Assembly: GCA_016715985.1 (NCBI GenBank)
Contig: JADJXD010000001.1
Span: 1,922,001-1,986,000, forward strand
Length of the DNA stretch: 64,000 nt
Direction: 5' to 3'
Source: Saprospiraceae bacterium
GTDB lineage: Bacteria > Bacteroidota > Bacteroidia > Chitinophagales > Saprospiraceae
The translations under genes were made by a program, and so were the position numbers. The notes beneath the pieces are model-generated. The model had not been told where the DNA came from. It saw only the letters and a program-made list of their open reading frames with translations, and ran no database searches. How positions within the stretch are numbered: the first letter of the stretch is position 1; every line of letters begins with the position of its first letter. Below, one piece after another: positions 19,270 to 29,369 of this stretch.

Positions 19270-19320
19270 TTCTTTTATATTATACAATATCTTAAAATAC
19301 ATCAACTCATTTTATAGACT

Positions 19321-21120
19321 TCAGAAAGCATATTCATTTGCCTTGATAACAACTTCTGCTATATTTCTACGCATTTGTTTTACATTCTGCAACGGATATT
19401 TAGTAAACTTTCTTACACCGCTCACATATCCTGCCTGCATACCGGCGTCCACAAATGAAGCTATCGCATCCATCGCATTTTTGTTTACCCTGGCATTTGA
19501 ATCATGGATATAGGTCTTGAGAATGTCTGTGTATATCGCAATATTTTTATCCGGGTAATTTTCAGCAATTTTCTGAACTCTCAGCAAAGTTGATTCTGCA
19601 TTAAATATATCTATGATGATGTCTGCAAGATTCATCAGTATCTCCTGTTCTGTTTTAAGATCCAGACTTCCGCTCATGGCTTGCTGAGCTGCTGTACCCA
19701 AAAGCATAATCAGCACTTTTTTAAAGCCGGCCACAGCGTTTTGTTCATCCGCAAAGGGGCCCGTGGCAACATCAGCGGTGGTGCCATTCATCAATTCACT
19801 TTGCACAGCAAGTGCCGGTGTCATCAGATCCATTTCTCCTTTCATGGCTGATTTCAGGATTGTACTGAGTATCACCATACGGTTAATCTCGTTCGTCCCT
19901 TCAAAAATTCTGTTTATTCTGGAATCTCTGTATGCTCTTGCGACCGTTCCTTCTTCAGAGTATCCCATTCCACCATGTATCTGAACTGCTTCATCCACAC
20001 AATAATCCAGTGTTTCTGATCCGATAATTTTTATGATGGAACATTCCAATGCATATTCTTCGGCAGCGTCAAGTTTTGCCTTTTCATAAGGGATGCCCTG
20101 ATCTTTTGCGTCTTTTGTGTATTCATTAATCAGGTGAGCGGTTCGGTACGTGGCTGATTCTGTTACAAAACATTTGACGACCTGTTCGCCCAATTTATGT
20201 TGGATCGCTCCGAACGATGATATGGGTTTTTTAAATTGTTCTCTTTCGTTGGCGTATCTAATGCTTACTTCTGTCAGTTTTTTTGCACCACCCAGACAGG
20301 AAACTCCCAATTTGAAACGACCTGTGTTCAAAACATTAAATGCGATAAGATGTCCTTTCCCTATTTCGCCCAGCAGATTTTCAACAGGTACTTTTACATT
20401 TTCCATAAAAATTTGTCTCGTGGACGAACCTTTGATACCCAATTTTTTTTCTTCGGCTCCTAGTGTAAATCCTTCCATGCCTTTTTCCAGAATGAAAGCT
20501 GTAAATTTATTGCCATCAACCTGCGAAAACACTGTAAAAATATCTGCAAACCCGGCATTCGTAATCCACATTTTCTGACCATTCAGAATATAATGGGTTC
20601 CGTCTTCACTTAATATGGCTGTCGATTTTGCTGCCAATGCATCAGAACCGCTGGATGGCTCAGTCAGGCAATAACTTGATTTAAGTTTTCCAGTGATGAG
20701 CTCGGGTAGATATTTTTTGCGTTGTGCTTCGGTTCCATAATAAAGAATAGGCAACATACCGATCCCCGTATGAGCGTTGTAGCTGACACTGAAAGAACCG
20801 GATGGTCCTATTTCTTCCCCGATCAGCGAGTTGGTAATAAAATCCAGTTCGCTTCCACCGAATTCTTCAGGCATATGTGTACCCAGAAATCCCAAATCAG
20901 CAAACTTATCCAATATCGAAGGTATCAAGCCCTCTTCCAGCTTCTCAATTCGATCTATATACGGATGAATCTCCTGCTCTACAAATTCTCTGACGGACTC
21001 TTTCGCCATTAACTGTTCTTCCGTAAAATCTTCCGGTATAAAGGATAGGGATGGTTGTGTTTCAGATACAAGAAAAGCACCTCCTTTTAATAGTGTTTTA
21101 TCTAATGTGGCAGTTGACAT
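19321..21120 (-). CDS. Acyl-CoA dehydrogenase (very-long-chain-like, long form)
   Basis: The 599-residue FAD enzyme carries out the first oxidation of fatty acyl-CoA in beta-oxidation, passing electrons to electron-transfer flavoprotein. Signatures seen are the N-terminal helical domain, CLTEPSSGSDA and KMWITNAG in the beta-domain, QIHGGMGYSEEG, and RIFEGTNEINRM with the catalytic base Glu407. About 170 extra C-terminal residues beyond the usual ~390 form a second helical region, as in mitochondrial VLCAD and many Bacteroidota homologues. The gene is single, with its own promoter (21146-21176) and terminator. The group II intron sits behind the terminator and does not touch the coding part. 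Confidence 0.9.
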   Translation of the reverse strand: MSTATLDKTLLKGGAFLVSETQPSLSFIPEDFTEEQLMAKESVREFVEQEIHPYIDRIEKLEEGLIPSILDKFADLGFLGTHMPEEFGGSELDFITNSLIGEEIGPSGSFSVSYNAHTGIGMLPILYYGTEAQRKKYLPELITGKLKSSYCLTEPSSGSDALAAKSTAILSEDGTHYILNGQKMWITNAGFADIFTVFSQVDGNKFTAFILEKGMEGFTLGAEEKKLGIKGSSTRQIFMENVKVPVENLLGEIGKGHLIAFNVLNTGRFKLGVSCLGGAKKLTEVSIRYANEREQFKKPISSFGAIQHKLGEQVVKCFVTESATYRTAHLINEYTKDAKDQGIPYEKAKLDAAEEYALECSIIKIIGSETLDYCVDEAVQIHGGMGYSEEGTVARAYRDSRINRIFEGTNEINRMVILSTILKSAMKGEMDLMTPALAVQSELMNGTTADVATGPFADEQNAVAGFKKVLIMLLGTAAQQAMSGSLDLKTEQEILMNLADIIIDIFNAESTLLRVQKIAENYPDKNIAIYTDILKTYIHDSNARVNKNAMDAIASFVDAGMQAGYVSGVRKFTKYPLQNVKQMRRNIAEVVIKANEYAF

Positions 21121-21145
21121 AATATTGGATTTTAAAAATTTAACT

Positions 21146-21176
21146 CAAAGTTAAATTATTTTTCAATACGTGTCAA
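21146..21176 (-). promoter_or_regulatory. Promoter of the acyl-CoA dehydrogenase gene
   Basis: On the minus strand TTG (21174-21176) and TAACTTTG (21146-21153) are separated by 20 bases, a good fit to the Bacteroidota -33/-7 promoter. The start codon follows 25 bases downstream. Confidence 0.6.
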
Positions 21177-21499
21177 TATATTTGGCAATATTTTTTGTAA
21201 ATTGCAGTAATTCAGGTCATTTTAACATTATAAAAACTATACTTTCAGTATATATTATTTATTATAAGGGTTAAAATGCAAGGCGAAATAAGAAAACTGC
21301 GCCCAAGGGTTGCAGGGGCATTATTTCTATAATCTCAATATGGAATGCGATAAAAGTACAATCGAATAAATTCGATTAGCCCGGAATTTAACTTGATAAC
21401 GAGCCACTTGACTTCAGTCAAGTGAAGTAAAAATCAAATCTGCTTGCACCTGATACTTGCAAGATTTCTTTTTAAGTTGCTTTTAACTAACAACAAAGT
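21177..21499. other. Intergenic region with small hairpins
   Basis: No gene is seen. Two perfect inverted repeats are present: AATCGAAT-AA-ATTCGATT near 21360-21377 and CACTTGAC-TTCA-GTCAAGTG at 21405-21424. A weaker CTTGCA/TGCAAG pair lies near 21445. None has a clear T-run on the minus side, so a terminator for carB is possible but unproven. Confidence 0.5.
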
Positions 21500-24316
21500 T
21501 TATCTACTAAGGAACATCGACCTGTTTCTGTCCAACTCTCTGAAATACGGATCATGAAGATCTTTAATGTAGTAAATCATTTCACCTGTTGACTTCATCT
21601 CAGGGCCAAGATTTTTATCTACATTCGGAAATTTATCAAAGGAAAAGACAGGTACTTTGATGGCATATCCTTCCAACTGGTTGACGATGTCATAATCTGT
21701 AAGTTTATGTGTGCCCATCATGACCTGCGTCGCAATCTTCAGGTAGGGTACATTGTATGCTTTGGCGATGAAAGGTGTTGTTCGGGATGCTCTGGGATTA
21801 GCTTCAATGACATATACCTGTTCGCCTTTAATTGCAAACTGGATATTAATAAGACCTTTTATTTTCAGTGCAAATGCCAGTCGTTCTGCATATTCTTTCA
21901 TTTTGTCCAATACATTATCACTCAGACTATAGGTTGGCAATACCGCAGAACTATCCCCTGAGTGAATTCCGGCAGGTTCGATATGTTCCATAATGCCCAT
22001 AATGTGAAAGTTTTCTCCATCACAAATCGCATCTATCTCCGCTTCTTTCGCTCTTTCCAGAAACTGGTCAATCAATACTTTGTTGTCAGGCATGTGTTTG
22101 AAAATACTGAGTACATGTTTTTCAAGTTCCTGGTCATTGATGACGATCCGCATTCGCTGACCGCCAAGAACGTAAGACGGCCGAACCAAAACCGGATAAC
22201 TTACTTTTCTGGCTACTTCTATAGCTTCATCCACATCATGTGCCACACCATATTCCGGATACGGAATTCCCAATTCTTTGAGAAGATCTGAAAATCGTCC
22301 CCGATCTTCAGCAAGATCCATACTATTGAAATCTGTTCCGATTATTTTTATCCCTGTGGCGTGCAGTTTTTCTGCAAGTTTCAGAGCAGTCTGCCCACCT
22401 AACTGTACGATAACTCCTTCGGGCTTTTCCAGTTCTATAATTTCTTCAAGGTGCTCCCAGAATACCGGTTCAAAATACAGTTTATCGGCAATGTCAAAAT
22501 CCGTTGAGACTGTTTCCGGATTGCAATTGATCATAATAGACTCATATCCGGCTTCTTTGATTGCCAGTAAACCATGGACACAGCAGTAATCAAATTCTAT
22601 GCCCTGCCCTATCCTGTTGGGACCTGAACCAAGAACGATGATCTTTTTCTTGTCGGATGGAATACTTTCATTTTCTGTTTCAAAAGTCGAATAAAAGTAG
22701 GGTGTCTTCGCTTCAAATTCAGCAGCACAGGTATCAACCATTTTAAACGTACGGCGTATGCCCAGTTTTTTTCTTTGTCGGGTAACTTCTTCTTCTTTGA
22801 TACGAAGCACCCATGCAATCTGAGCATCGGAGTAACCCATGGTTTTGAGTTCTCTGAAAAAGTCAACAGGTATATCTTCAGCGACATTAAATCTGAGCAG
22901 TTTTTCTTCTGCTTTGACCAATCTTTTTATCTGTTTGATAAACCAGGGATCAATTTTGGTAAGTTTATGAACCGTTTTTTCAGGCACTCCGAGTCTTAAG
23001 GCATCTTTCACCCGAAAGATCCGGTCGTCACTCACTTTCTCTAGTCTTTGTAAGATATCTTCGGTCTGAATCCACTCTTTTATATCGGCTCCTAAACCAC
23101 TGCGGTTATTTTCCTGAGATTGACAAGCTTTTTGCATTGCTTCCAGAAAAGTTCTGCCAATGGCCATTACTTCGCCAACAGATTTCATCTGAAGTCCCAA
23201 CGTTGTATCTGCCCCATAAAACTTCTCAAAGTTCCATCTCGGCATTTTTACAATTACATAATCCAACGCAGGTTCAAAAAAAGCAGATGTAGTTTTGGTA
23301 ATCTGATTTTTCAACTCATTTAGATTGTATCCGATAGCCAGTTTGGCTGCTATCTTAGCTATGGGATACCCTGTGGCTTTACTGGCAAGTGCTGATGATC
23401 TTGATACCCTTGGATTTATTTCTACGGTGATAATTTCTTCGTTTTCAGGATTTATGGCAAACTGTACATTACAACCACCTGCAAAGTTACCTAATGATCT
23501 CATCATCAACATTGCTTCATCTCTCATTTGCTGAAATGCAGTGTCTGACAAAGTCATTGCCGGAGCTACAGTGATACTGTCTCCGGTATGAATTCCCATC
23601 GGGTCCAGATTTTCTACAGTACAGATAATAACAACATTGTCATTACTATCTCTAAGCAATTCAAGCTCGAATTCTTTCCATCCCAAAACTGCCTGTTCAA
23701 CCAATACCTCGTGTGTCGGTGATGCTTCCAGTCCTCTTCTGAGTGCGTCATCAAATTCTTCTTCCTTCATCACAAATCCCCCTCCGGTGCCCCCTAAAGT
23801 GTAGGACGGTCTGATAACCAAAGGAAAACCTATTTCCTGTGCAGCTTCTTTGCCTTCCAGAAATGAGTTGGCAATCTGCGACTTGGCAACTTTCATGCCG
23901 AGCTTGACAACATGTTGTTTGAAAGCTTCTCTGTTTTCAGTCAGTTCAATAGCGTTGACATCCACACCGATCATTCTCACACCATACTTTTTCCAGACGC
24001 CCATCTTATCAGCTTCGATTGCCAGATTCAGAGCAGTTTGTCCTCCCATCGTGGCTAATACAGCATCTATTTGTCTCTCCTCAAGTATTTTGATAATACT
24101 TTCAACCGTCAATGGCCATAAATAAACATGATCTGCAGTTACAGGATCTGTCATGATGGTGGCAGGATTGGAATTTATGAGTGAAACAATAATTCCCTCT
24201 TCTCTTAAGGATCTTGCAGCCTGTGATCCCGAGTAGTCAAATTCGCAGGCTTGTCCGATAATAATCGGACCACTTCCGATGATCAAAACCGATTTAATAG
24301 AGGTGTCTTTTGGCAT
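21500..24316 (-). CDS. carB: Carbamoyl-phosphate synthase large subunit lacking the MGS-like regulatory domain
   Basis: CarB makes carbamoyl phosphate from bicarbonate, ammonia (from glutamine via CarA) and two ATP, for pyrimidine and arginine synthesis. The two homologous ATP-grasp halves are complete: GQACEFDYSGSQA near residue 22 and GIEFDYCCVHG in the second half, with glycine-rich ATP loops GGTGGGFV and VLGGQRM. The protein stops at residue 938 (ELDRNRSMFLSR), while enzymes such as that of E. coli have ~1070 residues. The missing part is the C-terminal MGS-like domain that binds UMP, IMP and ornithine. The end is clean, so this is a natural short form and allosteric control should differ. 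carA is not in the window. A TACCTTTG box lies upstream at 24345-24352. Confidence 0.95.
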   Translation of the reverse strand: MPKDTSIKSVLIIGSGPIIIGQACEFDYSGSQAARSLREEGIIVSLINSNPATIMTDPVTADHVYLWPLTVESIIKILEERQIDAVLATMGGQTALNLAIEADKMGVWKKYGVRMIGVDVNAIELTENREAFKQHVVKLGMKVAKSQIANSFLEGKEAAQEIGFPLVIRPSYTLGGTGGGFVMKEEEFDDALRRGLEASPTHEVLVEQAVLGWKEFELELLRDSNDNVVIICTVENLDPMGIHTGDSITVAPAMTLSDTAFQQMRDEAMLMMRSLGNFAGGCNVQFAINPENEEIITVEINPRVSRSSALASKATGYPIAKIAAKLAIGYNLNELKNQITKTTSAFFEPALDYVIVKMPRWNFEKFYGADTTLGLQMKSVGEVMAIGRTFLEAMQKACQSQENNRSGLGADIKEWIQTEDILQRLEKVSDDRIFRVKDALRLGVPEKTVHKLTKIDPWFIKQIKRLVKAEEKLLRFNVAEDIPVDFFRELKTMGYSDAQIAWVLRIKEEEVTRQRKKLGIRRTFKMVDTCAAEFEAKTPYFYSTFETENESIPSDKKKIIVLGSGPNRIGQGIEFDYCCVHGLLAIKEAGYESIMINCNPETVSTDFDIADKLYFEPVFWEHLEEIIELEKPEGVIVQLGGQTALKLAEKLHATGIKIIGTDFNSMDLAEDRGRFSDLLKELGIPYPEYGVAHDVDEAIEVARKVSYPVLVRPSYVLGGQRMRIVINDQELEKHVLSIFKHMPDNKVLIDQFLERAKEAEIDAICDGENFHIMGIMEHIEPAGIHSGDSSAVLPTYSLSDNVLDKMKEYAERLAFALKIKGLINIQFAIKGEQVYVIEANPRASRTTPFIAKAYNVPYLKIATQVMMGTHKLTDYDIVNQLEGYAIKVPVFSFDKFPNVDKNLGPEMKSTGEMIYYIKDLHDPYFRELDRNRSMFLSR

Positions 24317-24344
24317 AACTGGGCAGTATTGATTAATCGGGGCT

Positions 24345-24352
24345 CAAAGGTA
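24345..24352 (-). promoter_or_regulatory. -7 box for carB
   Basis: TACCTTTG on the minus strand, 28 bases before the carB start. It matches TAnnTTTG; no TTG is seen at -33. Confidence 0.45.
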
Positions 24353-24396
24353 GCCGATATCCATCAGATATAATAATTAACGTATTAAATATTTAA

Positions 24397-25188
24397 TTAC
24401 TTTAAAGTAAGATTTGTTTTTGCAAGCCAAATCTGAATAGTTTCAGGTAATCTTTTTGCAAAAGCAGCAATAATTTCAAATCTTTTACCGGGGATGAGAT
24501 AAGTTTTTCCACTTTTATAAGCTTTGAAAATCTCGTTTGCAACAAAAGGTGCATCCAATGCCATCCATCCGTTAAACAAATTAGTACCTGACATACCGGC
24601 GTTTTCTTCAAACCCGGTTCTGACAGGTGTAGGACATACGACCATACATTTCACTTTACTTTTTTTATCCTTCAGTTCTGTATTAATTGCCCTGCTGAAC
24701 TGATATACAAAAGCTTTGCATGCACCATAGGTAGCCAGCGCGGGATTGGGCTGAAATGCTGATATAGAAGAAATGTTAATAATTGTACCTTCATTCCGAA
24801 TGATCATGTCATTCAAGTATAATCTTGTAATAAAATACAGATTTTCAACCATTAACCTTATCATGGCAGTTTCCCTGTCCACACTGATTTCATTTATGAA
24901 TCCAAAGGTCCCGAATCCGGCATTGTTCAATACTACATGAATTGTTTTAGAAATAGTCTGCACTTCTGAATATAGCTTTTCTGCACTTCCGGGAATGGAT
25001 AAATCTATTGTTATTCCATTTATATCAGATTCCGGAAATTCAGTTTTTAACTTGAATACTGCAATTTCCAGTGAATCCTGATCCAAGGAGGTAATAATCA
25101 TATCAAAACCTACTGAACAGAAAACACGAGCTGTTTCAAAACCTATTCCGGATGACCCTCCTGTAATTAGTATTACTTTGCTCTCCAT
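24397..25188 (-). CDS. Short-chain dehydrogenase/reductase (SDR)
   Basis: The product has the classical SDR signs: the cofactor loop TGGSSGIGFE near residue 8, NNAGFGTFG, the catalytic Ser in NISSISAF and the Y-x3-K pair in YGACK. It should be a cytoplasmic NAD(P)-dependent oxidoreductase; the C-terminal AxRLPETIQIWLAK segment is seen in SDRs of the DltE/short-chain acyl reductase kind, but the substrate is unknown. I chose the ATG at 25188 (MESKVILITGG), because the upstream ATG at 25248 adds 20 residues (MQEQKQQIIF...) not seen in the fold. The gene is separate from carB by ~80 bases in the same direction. Confidence 0.85.
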   Translation of the reverse strand: MESKVILITGGSSGIGFETARVFCSVGFDMIITSLDQDSLEIAVFKLKTEFPESDINGITIDLSIPGSAEKLYSEVQTISKTIHVVLNNAGFGTFGFINEISVDRETAMIRLMVENLYFITRLYLNDMIIRNEGTIINISSISAFQPNPALATYGACKAFVYQFSRAINTELKDKKSKVKCMVVCPTPVRTGFEENAGMSGTNLFNGWMALDAPFVANEIFKAYKSGKTYLIPGKRFEIIAAFAKRLPETIQIWLAKTNLTLK

Positions 25189-25371
25189 ATTTAAACAATT
25201 ATTAAGGATGTGAAGGTAAAAAATGATTTGTTGTTTTTGTTCTTGCATATTACTTTATTGAATTTCAATTGTCATAGCATAGTTGATCCAGACATAAATT
25301 TGAATCTTTTCATTGTTTTGATGCGAATTATTATATTTTTGTTCTTTACTTAAAAATTTTAACCCGACATT

Positions 25372-26958
25372 ATGTTACGTAGATTAGTACTTGTAAGTAT
25401 AATCCTGAGTTTTTTATTTGAATTATCAGGACAGGAAACCACTAAAGATATATATCCTGTTTTCCGAAAAATAGGATTGGAAGAAAGTAAGGTAATGGAA
25501 CTTGCATCCATGATTTGTGATGTGCATGGACCTAGACTAACCGGATCATCGGGATTGGATAAAGCTCAGGATTGGGCGGTCAGCGAACTGAAAAGCTGGG
25601 GAATGGTAAATGTCGAAAAAGAAGAATGGGGAGAATTTGGCAGAGGGTGGCAACTCGAACGATTTGCAATGCATGCGAATACACCTGATTACTGGCCGGT
25701 TCTGGCATATCCGAAAGCATGGTCCGGATCAACAAAAGGTCTTATCACAGGCGAAGTGATTTATCTTCAGGCAAACGGTCCCGAAGACCTGATTCAATAC
25801 AAAGGAAAATTGAAAGACAAATTTGTATTGCTGGATACTATCAGAGATGTTAAAGAATGGTTTAAACCGTCCGCTAACAGACATAATGCAGAATCACTTT
25901 TAGAAATGGCAAATTCTGTTCTTCCTACTCCAAGACCCCGTAGAGATTGGGCTCGAACCGGTGGTATGTCTTTTAACAAAGAATTGTGGGAATTTCTTTA
26001 TCAGGAAAAACCATTATGTATCGTGGACAGAAACTATAAAGGAGATCTCGGAACAGTTTTTGTGACCAGTGCAAGAACTCCTGAAGGGGTAAAGATGAGA
26101 GACCAGGGAGTGGAAATAGTTCCGCAAGTGACGATGTCTGTCGAGCAGTACAACAGATTGATCAGATTGATTCAAAAAGGTATCAAACCAAAACTAAGCC
26201 TTGATTTACAAGCTAAATATGAAATGCCACATAAAGGCATGGAACAAAATATACTGGCTGAAATTCCCGGTTCTGATCTTCAGAGTGAAGTAGTCATATT
26301 TGGCGCACATTTTGATAGCTGGCATGCCGGCACGGGAGCTACAGATAATGGAGCCGGATCTGCGGTTATGATGGAAGCGGCGAGAATATTACTCGAATAC
26401 ATAAAGGTCTCAGGCGAAAAGCCACGCAGGACGCTAAGGTTGGCATTGTGGTCCGGAGAAGAACAAGGTTTGCTGGGTTCGAGAGAATATGTAAGGAAAC
26501 ATTTTGCTGAAATGGAACCGGGCGGTTGGATACCCAAAAGTCTGAAACCAGCTCAGGAAACAGTTTCTGCTTATTACAATCTGGATAATGGCACAGGGAA
26601 GGTTAGAGGAATTTATTTACAGGGTAATGAAAATGTAATGAGCATTTTCAAAAACTGGCTGGATCCTTTCAAAGATTTGGAAGCAAATACAGTAACCCTT
26701 AAGAATACCGGTGGCACAGACCATCAGGCTTTTGATGGCGTAGGAATTCCGGGATTTCAGTTTATTCAGGATGAGATTGCATATTCCAACAGTACTCACC
26801 ATTCCAATATGGACAATTGGGATCATCTGATCGAAGATGACCTGAAACAGGCAGCTACCATTATCGCAACCATCGTATGGAATACAGCACAGAGAGATGA
26901 TAAATTACCCAGAAAGCATCTGAAAATAGAAACACCGTCATCAAGTGGAACCAATTAA
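25372..26958 (+). CDS. Secreted M28-family zinc aminopeptidase/carboxypeptidase
   Basis: A signal peptide (MLRRLVLVSIILSFLFELSGQ) precedes a PA-like insert and an M28 peptidase domain. The two-zinc site is intact: HFD (His313) and TDNGAGSA in one block, the EEQGLLGS catalytic Glu near residue 362, LDNGTG near 404 and the last His in GTDHQAF near 449. Such enzymes cut N-terminal residues or dipeptides outside the cytoplasm and are common in protein-eating Bacteroidota. There is no T9SS tail, so it is probably periplasmic. It is followed by a secreted endonuclease in the same direction. Confidence 0.9.
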   Translation: MLRRLVLVSIILSFLFELSGQETTKDIYPVFRKIGLEESKVMELASMICDVHGPRLTGSSGLDKAQDWAVSELKSWGMVNVEKEEWGEFGRGWQLERFAMHANTPDYWPVLAYPKAWSGSTKGLITGEVIYLQANGPEDLIQYKGKLKDKFVLLDTIRDVKEWFKPSANRHNAESLLEMANSVLPTPRPRRDWARTGGMSFNKELWEFLYQEKPLCIVDRNYKGDLGTVFVTSARTPEGVKMRDQGVEIVPQVTMSVEQYNRLIRLIQKGIKPKLSLDLQAKYEMPHKGMEQNILAEIPGSDLQSEVVIFGAHFDSWHAGTGATDNGAGSAVMMEAARILLEYIKVSGEKPRRTLRLALWSGEEQGLLGSREYVRKHFAEMEPGGWIPKSLKPAQETVSAYYNLDNGTGKVRGIYLQGNENVMSIFKNWLDPFKDLEANTVTLKNTGGTDHQAFDGVGIPGFQFIQDEIAYSNSTHHSNMDNWDHLIEDDLKQAATIIATIVWNTAQRDDKLPRKHLKIETPSSSGTN

Positions 26959-27010
26959 ATGCAGCGAATTTTATAATTCGACTTTTTTATAAAGCCATAA
27001 CCTATGTATA

Positions 27011-28108
27011 TTGCATAAAATAATTTTCTTTCTTCTTTGCTGCATTTTACCTAATAATTCGAAAGCACAAACATTCCATAGTTCGGTTTTGCCTGAACTC
27101 AGAGATGATCCTCTGTTTCAGGGATTAGTTGATACTTATAAAACCTTTATTCTGTTTGATTACAATACTGCCCGAGATACCTTATTTTCCAAAATAGATG
27201 CTGTCAATGACTCATTGGAATGTATTTACACAGGACTGAAATTGTACCTGCCCCCAGATCAGGATCCTACAATAGCTGTTTTTCTGAATGGGGTCCCCAA
27301 TGGTATTAATACTGAACATGTATATCCGGAAGGCAAAGGGGCCAGTGGTTTTGGGAGGAGTGATATGCATCATTTGTACCCCAGTCGTGTTAAAACAAAT
27401 TCTGACAGAGCTAATAACCCATTTGGAGAAATACCGGATGCTCAAACCAAAATCTGGTATCTTAAAACCACGGAACTTTCTTTTCCTCCAACAGTAAACA
27501 GAGATCTGTACAGCGAAAGCACCCCTACCAAATTTGAACCCAGAGAAAGTGTCAAAGGCAATATAGCCCGGTCTGTTTTTTATTTTTATACAATGTACAG
27601 ACAGGAATCCAATAATTCCGACCCTAATTTTTTTGGAATTCAGCTTGCTGATTTGTGTGATTGGCAATTTACGGATCCGGTGGATGAAACAGAGTGGAAC
27701 AGGACGCATAAAATTGCAACTTATCAGGGTGGGAAAACGAATCCTTTTGTGTTGGATTGTTCCCTTGCGGCACGGTTGTATTGCAATAATATATCTCAGG
27801 AATGTGAACAGTTAATCTTAGCATCAACTGAAAATCCGGAGAGTGAAGAAGAAATAATAAGCATTTTTCCAAATCCTGCTTATGATCAGATCAATATCAG
27901 ACTGGAAAATAACCACGCAGGAATATATACCCTTTCGATAATGGATATTTATGGAAAGAAGCGGAATTTAATATTTCATGGCAAACTTGATATCGGCAAT
28001 CATGTCTGGCAAATAAATTCGGATTTCCCCGGAGGTTTATATACGGTGGTAGCAACTGAACCGGAAAGTCGCAGAATGATAATCAGGAAGTTTGTGAAAG
28101 TGGATTAA
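27011..28108 (+). CDS. Secreted endonuclease I-family nuclease with T9SS sorting domain
   Basis: The core motif of endonuclease I is clear: NTEHVYPEGKG, SDMHHLYPS and NSDRANNPFG, carrying the catalytic His and Mg-binding residues. After the nuclease region (~270 residues) comes a type A T9SS sorting domain (SIFPNPAYDQINI...GGLYTVVAT...RKFVKVD). The enzyme should degrade DNA or RNA outside the cell as a nutrient source. The start is TTG at 27011 giving HKIIFFLLCCILPNNSKAQ, a good signal peptide; no in-frame ATG exists between it and the upstream stop at 26990. The stop overlaps that of the convergent START-domain gene by 4 bases. Confidence 0.85.
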   Translation: MHKIIFFLLCCILPNNSKAQTFHSSVLPELRDDPLFQGLVDTYKTFILFDYNTARDTLFSKIDAVNDSLECIYTGLKLYLPPDQDPTIAVFLNGVPNGINTEHVYPEGKGASGFGRSDMHHLYPSRVKTNSDRANNPFGEIPDAQTKIWYLKTTELSFPPTVNRDLYSESTPTKFEPRESVKGNIARSVFYFYTMYRQESNNSDPNFFGIQLADLCDWQFTDPVDETEWNRTHKIATYQGGKTNPFVLDCSLAARLYCNNISQECEQLILASTENPESEEEIISIFPNPAYDQINIRLENNHAGIYTLSIMDIYGKKRNLIFHGKLDIGNHVWQINSDFPGGLYTVVATEPESRRMIIRKFVKVD

Positions 28109-28725
28109 GATTTTGCTCTATAGTTGGGAAGAATCTTTTTTAATGCCAATAAAGACTTGAGCGGAGCGTCTGCTACATCTTTATTAACCGCCCAGACGGG
28201 TACATTTCCTTCCGGATCCATAAAACCTTCGTGAATGACAGAAGACACACCATTCTGCCCGGCTTCAATGCTCCATGAACTTCTGATTTTAGTAATCATC
28301 GGATTTTTGATATCCGCAACTTTTTCAGAATAGGGTATATAAGCTGTTTCAATTTTTGCTTTTTTGTTGGAATCCGAATAACTCAAAGTACCTTTCAAAG
28401 TACTATAACGATTCTGAAATGGAAATGGCAAACTGTACTCTAATAAGTAAATGGCTTGTGTATCAGATATCTTTTGAAGGGTCTTTACTGATTTCACTCT
28501 GTCATACCAGACATGCATACTTTCCACATCCTGTAGTGCTTTCACGATGGTAAGAATATCTTCTTTAAAAGTAGTGATCGCTTTGAATTGTTTAATGGAT
28601 GAACCGGGAGTGTCTTTTATCAGGATCAGAATACCGTCTGAATCTTTCACTTTTGTCCAATCTTTCTGGCTCCACAGATCAGATGTTAAAAAGCTTATCA
28701 TGCAAATTAAAGAAATAAACTTCAT
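28105..28725 (-). CDS. Exported START-domain (SRPBCC) protein
   Basis: The 206-residue protein has a signal peptide (MKFISLICMISFLTSDLWSQ) and a START/lipid-transfer fold, recognised from WTKVKDSDGILI, ESMHVWYDRVKSV and VWAVNKDVADAPLKSL near the end. Bacterial START proteins bind lipids or other hydrophobic ligands; the periplasmic location suggests envelope lipid handling, which is inference. Its ATG overlaps the stop of the upstream polysaccharide deacetylase gene (ATGA), so the two are coupled in translation. Confidence 0.75.
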   Translation of the reverse strand: MKFISLICMISFLTSDLWSQKDWTKVKDSDGILILIKDTPGSSIKQFKAITTFKEDILTIVKALQDVESMHVWYDRVKSVKTLQKISDTQAIYLLEYSLPFPFQNRYSTLKGTLSYSDSNKKAKIETAYIPYSEKVADIKNPMITKIRSSWSIEAGQNGVSSVIHEGFMDPEGNVPVWAVNKDVADAPLKSLLALKKILPNYRAKS

Positions 28726-29369
28726 GATGAAAGCACTTTATGTCTATCTTCTGTCAGCACGGAAAGATTCTCAGAACGATATCCATTCTCTGACAAATGT
28801 TTTAAGAATACAGGTAGAACAAATTTTAATTTATCCATTGCTTTAATACTGTCATGAAAAACAATAACAGAACCGTTTTCATATGCTGACAAGACATTCT
28901 GAAGACATTTCTCGGGCGTAATGTTCTTATCAAAATCACCACTCAGAATATCCCACATGACGATAGTGTAATCCTTTTTTAATTGCATAGCCTGTCTTGG
29001 TGTCAATTTACCATAAGGAGGTCTGAATAACACACTATCCACAAAAATATTACATTTTGAGACGTTATCCAAGTATTCAGCAGTATCCGTTTTCCATCCA
29101 TTCAGATGATTAAAAGTGTGATTTCCTACTGAATGGCCTTCTGAAATGATTCTGTCAAAAATATCTTTATTCTTAATAACATTTTCACCTACACAAAAAA
29201 ATGTTGCTTTAAAATTGTATTGAGCCAACAGATCTAAAACCCAGTTTGTTACTTCCGGTACAGGTCCGTCATCAAATGTCAGATGCACCACTTTGTCAGA
29301 ACCTGTGGGGCTCCAGACATAGTCGGAAAATAAAGTTTTAATGAAAGCCGGTGTTTTTACGAAGTACAT
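28722..29369 (-). CDS. Polysaccharide deacetylase (NodB domain, CE4)
   Basis: The 215-residue protein is almost a bare NodB domain: TFDDGP (catalytic base and metal Asp), GHSVGNHTFNH (metal histidines), RPPYGK, MWDILSGD and VIVFHDS near the end, all in the canonical order. It removes acetyl groups from N-acetylated glycans such as peptidoglycan or exopolysaccharide. No clear signal peptide is visible, so it is cytoplasmic or uses a short N-terminal anchor. Its last bases overlap the START-domain gene, forming a two-gene unit. Confidence 0.9.
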   Translation of the reverse strand: MYFVKTPAFIKTLFSDYVWSPTGSDKVVHLTFDDGPVPEVTNWVLDLLAQYNFKATFFCVGENVIKNKDIFDRIISEGHSVGNHTFNHLNGWKTDTAEYLDNVSKCNIFVDSVLFRPPYGKLTPRQAMQLKKDYTIVMWDILSGDFDKNITPEKCLQNVLSAYENGSVIVFHDSIKAMDKLKFVLPVFLKHLSENGYRSENLSVLTEDRHKVLSS

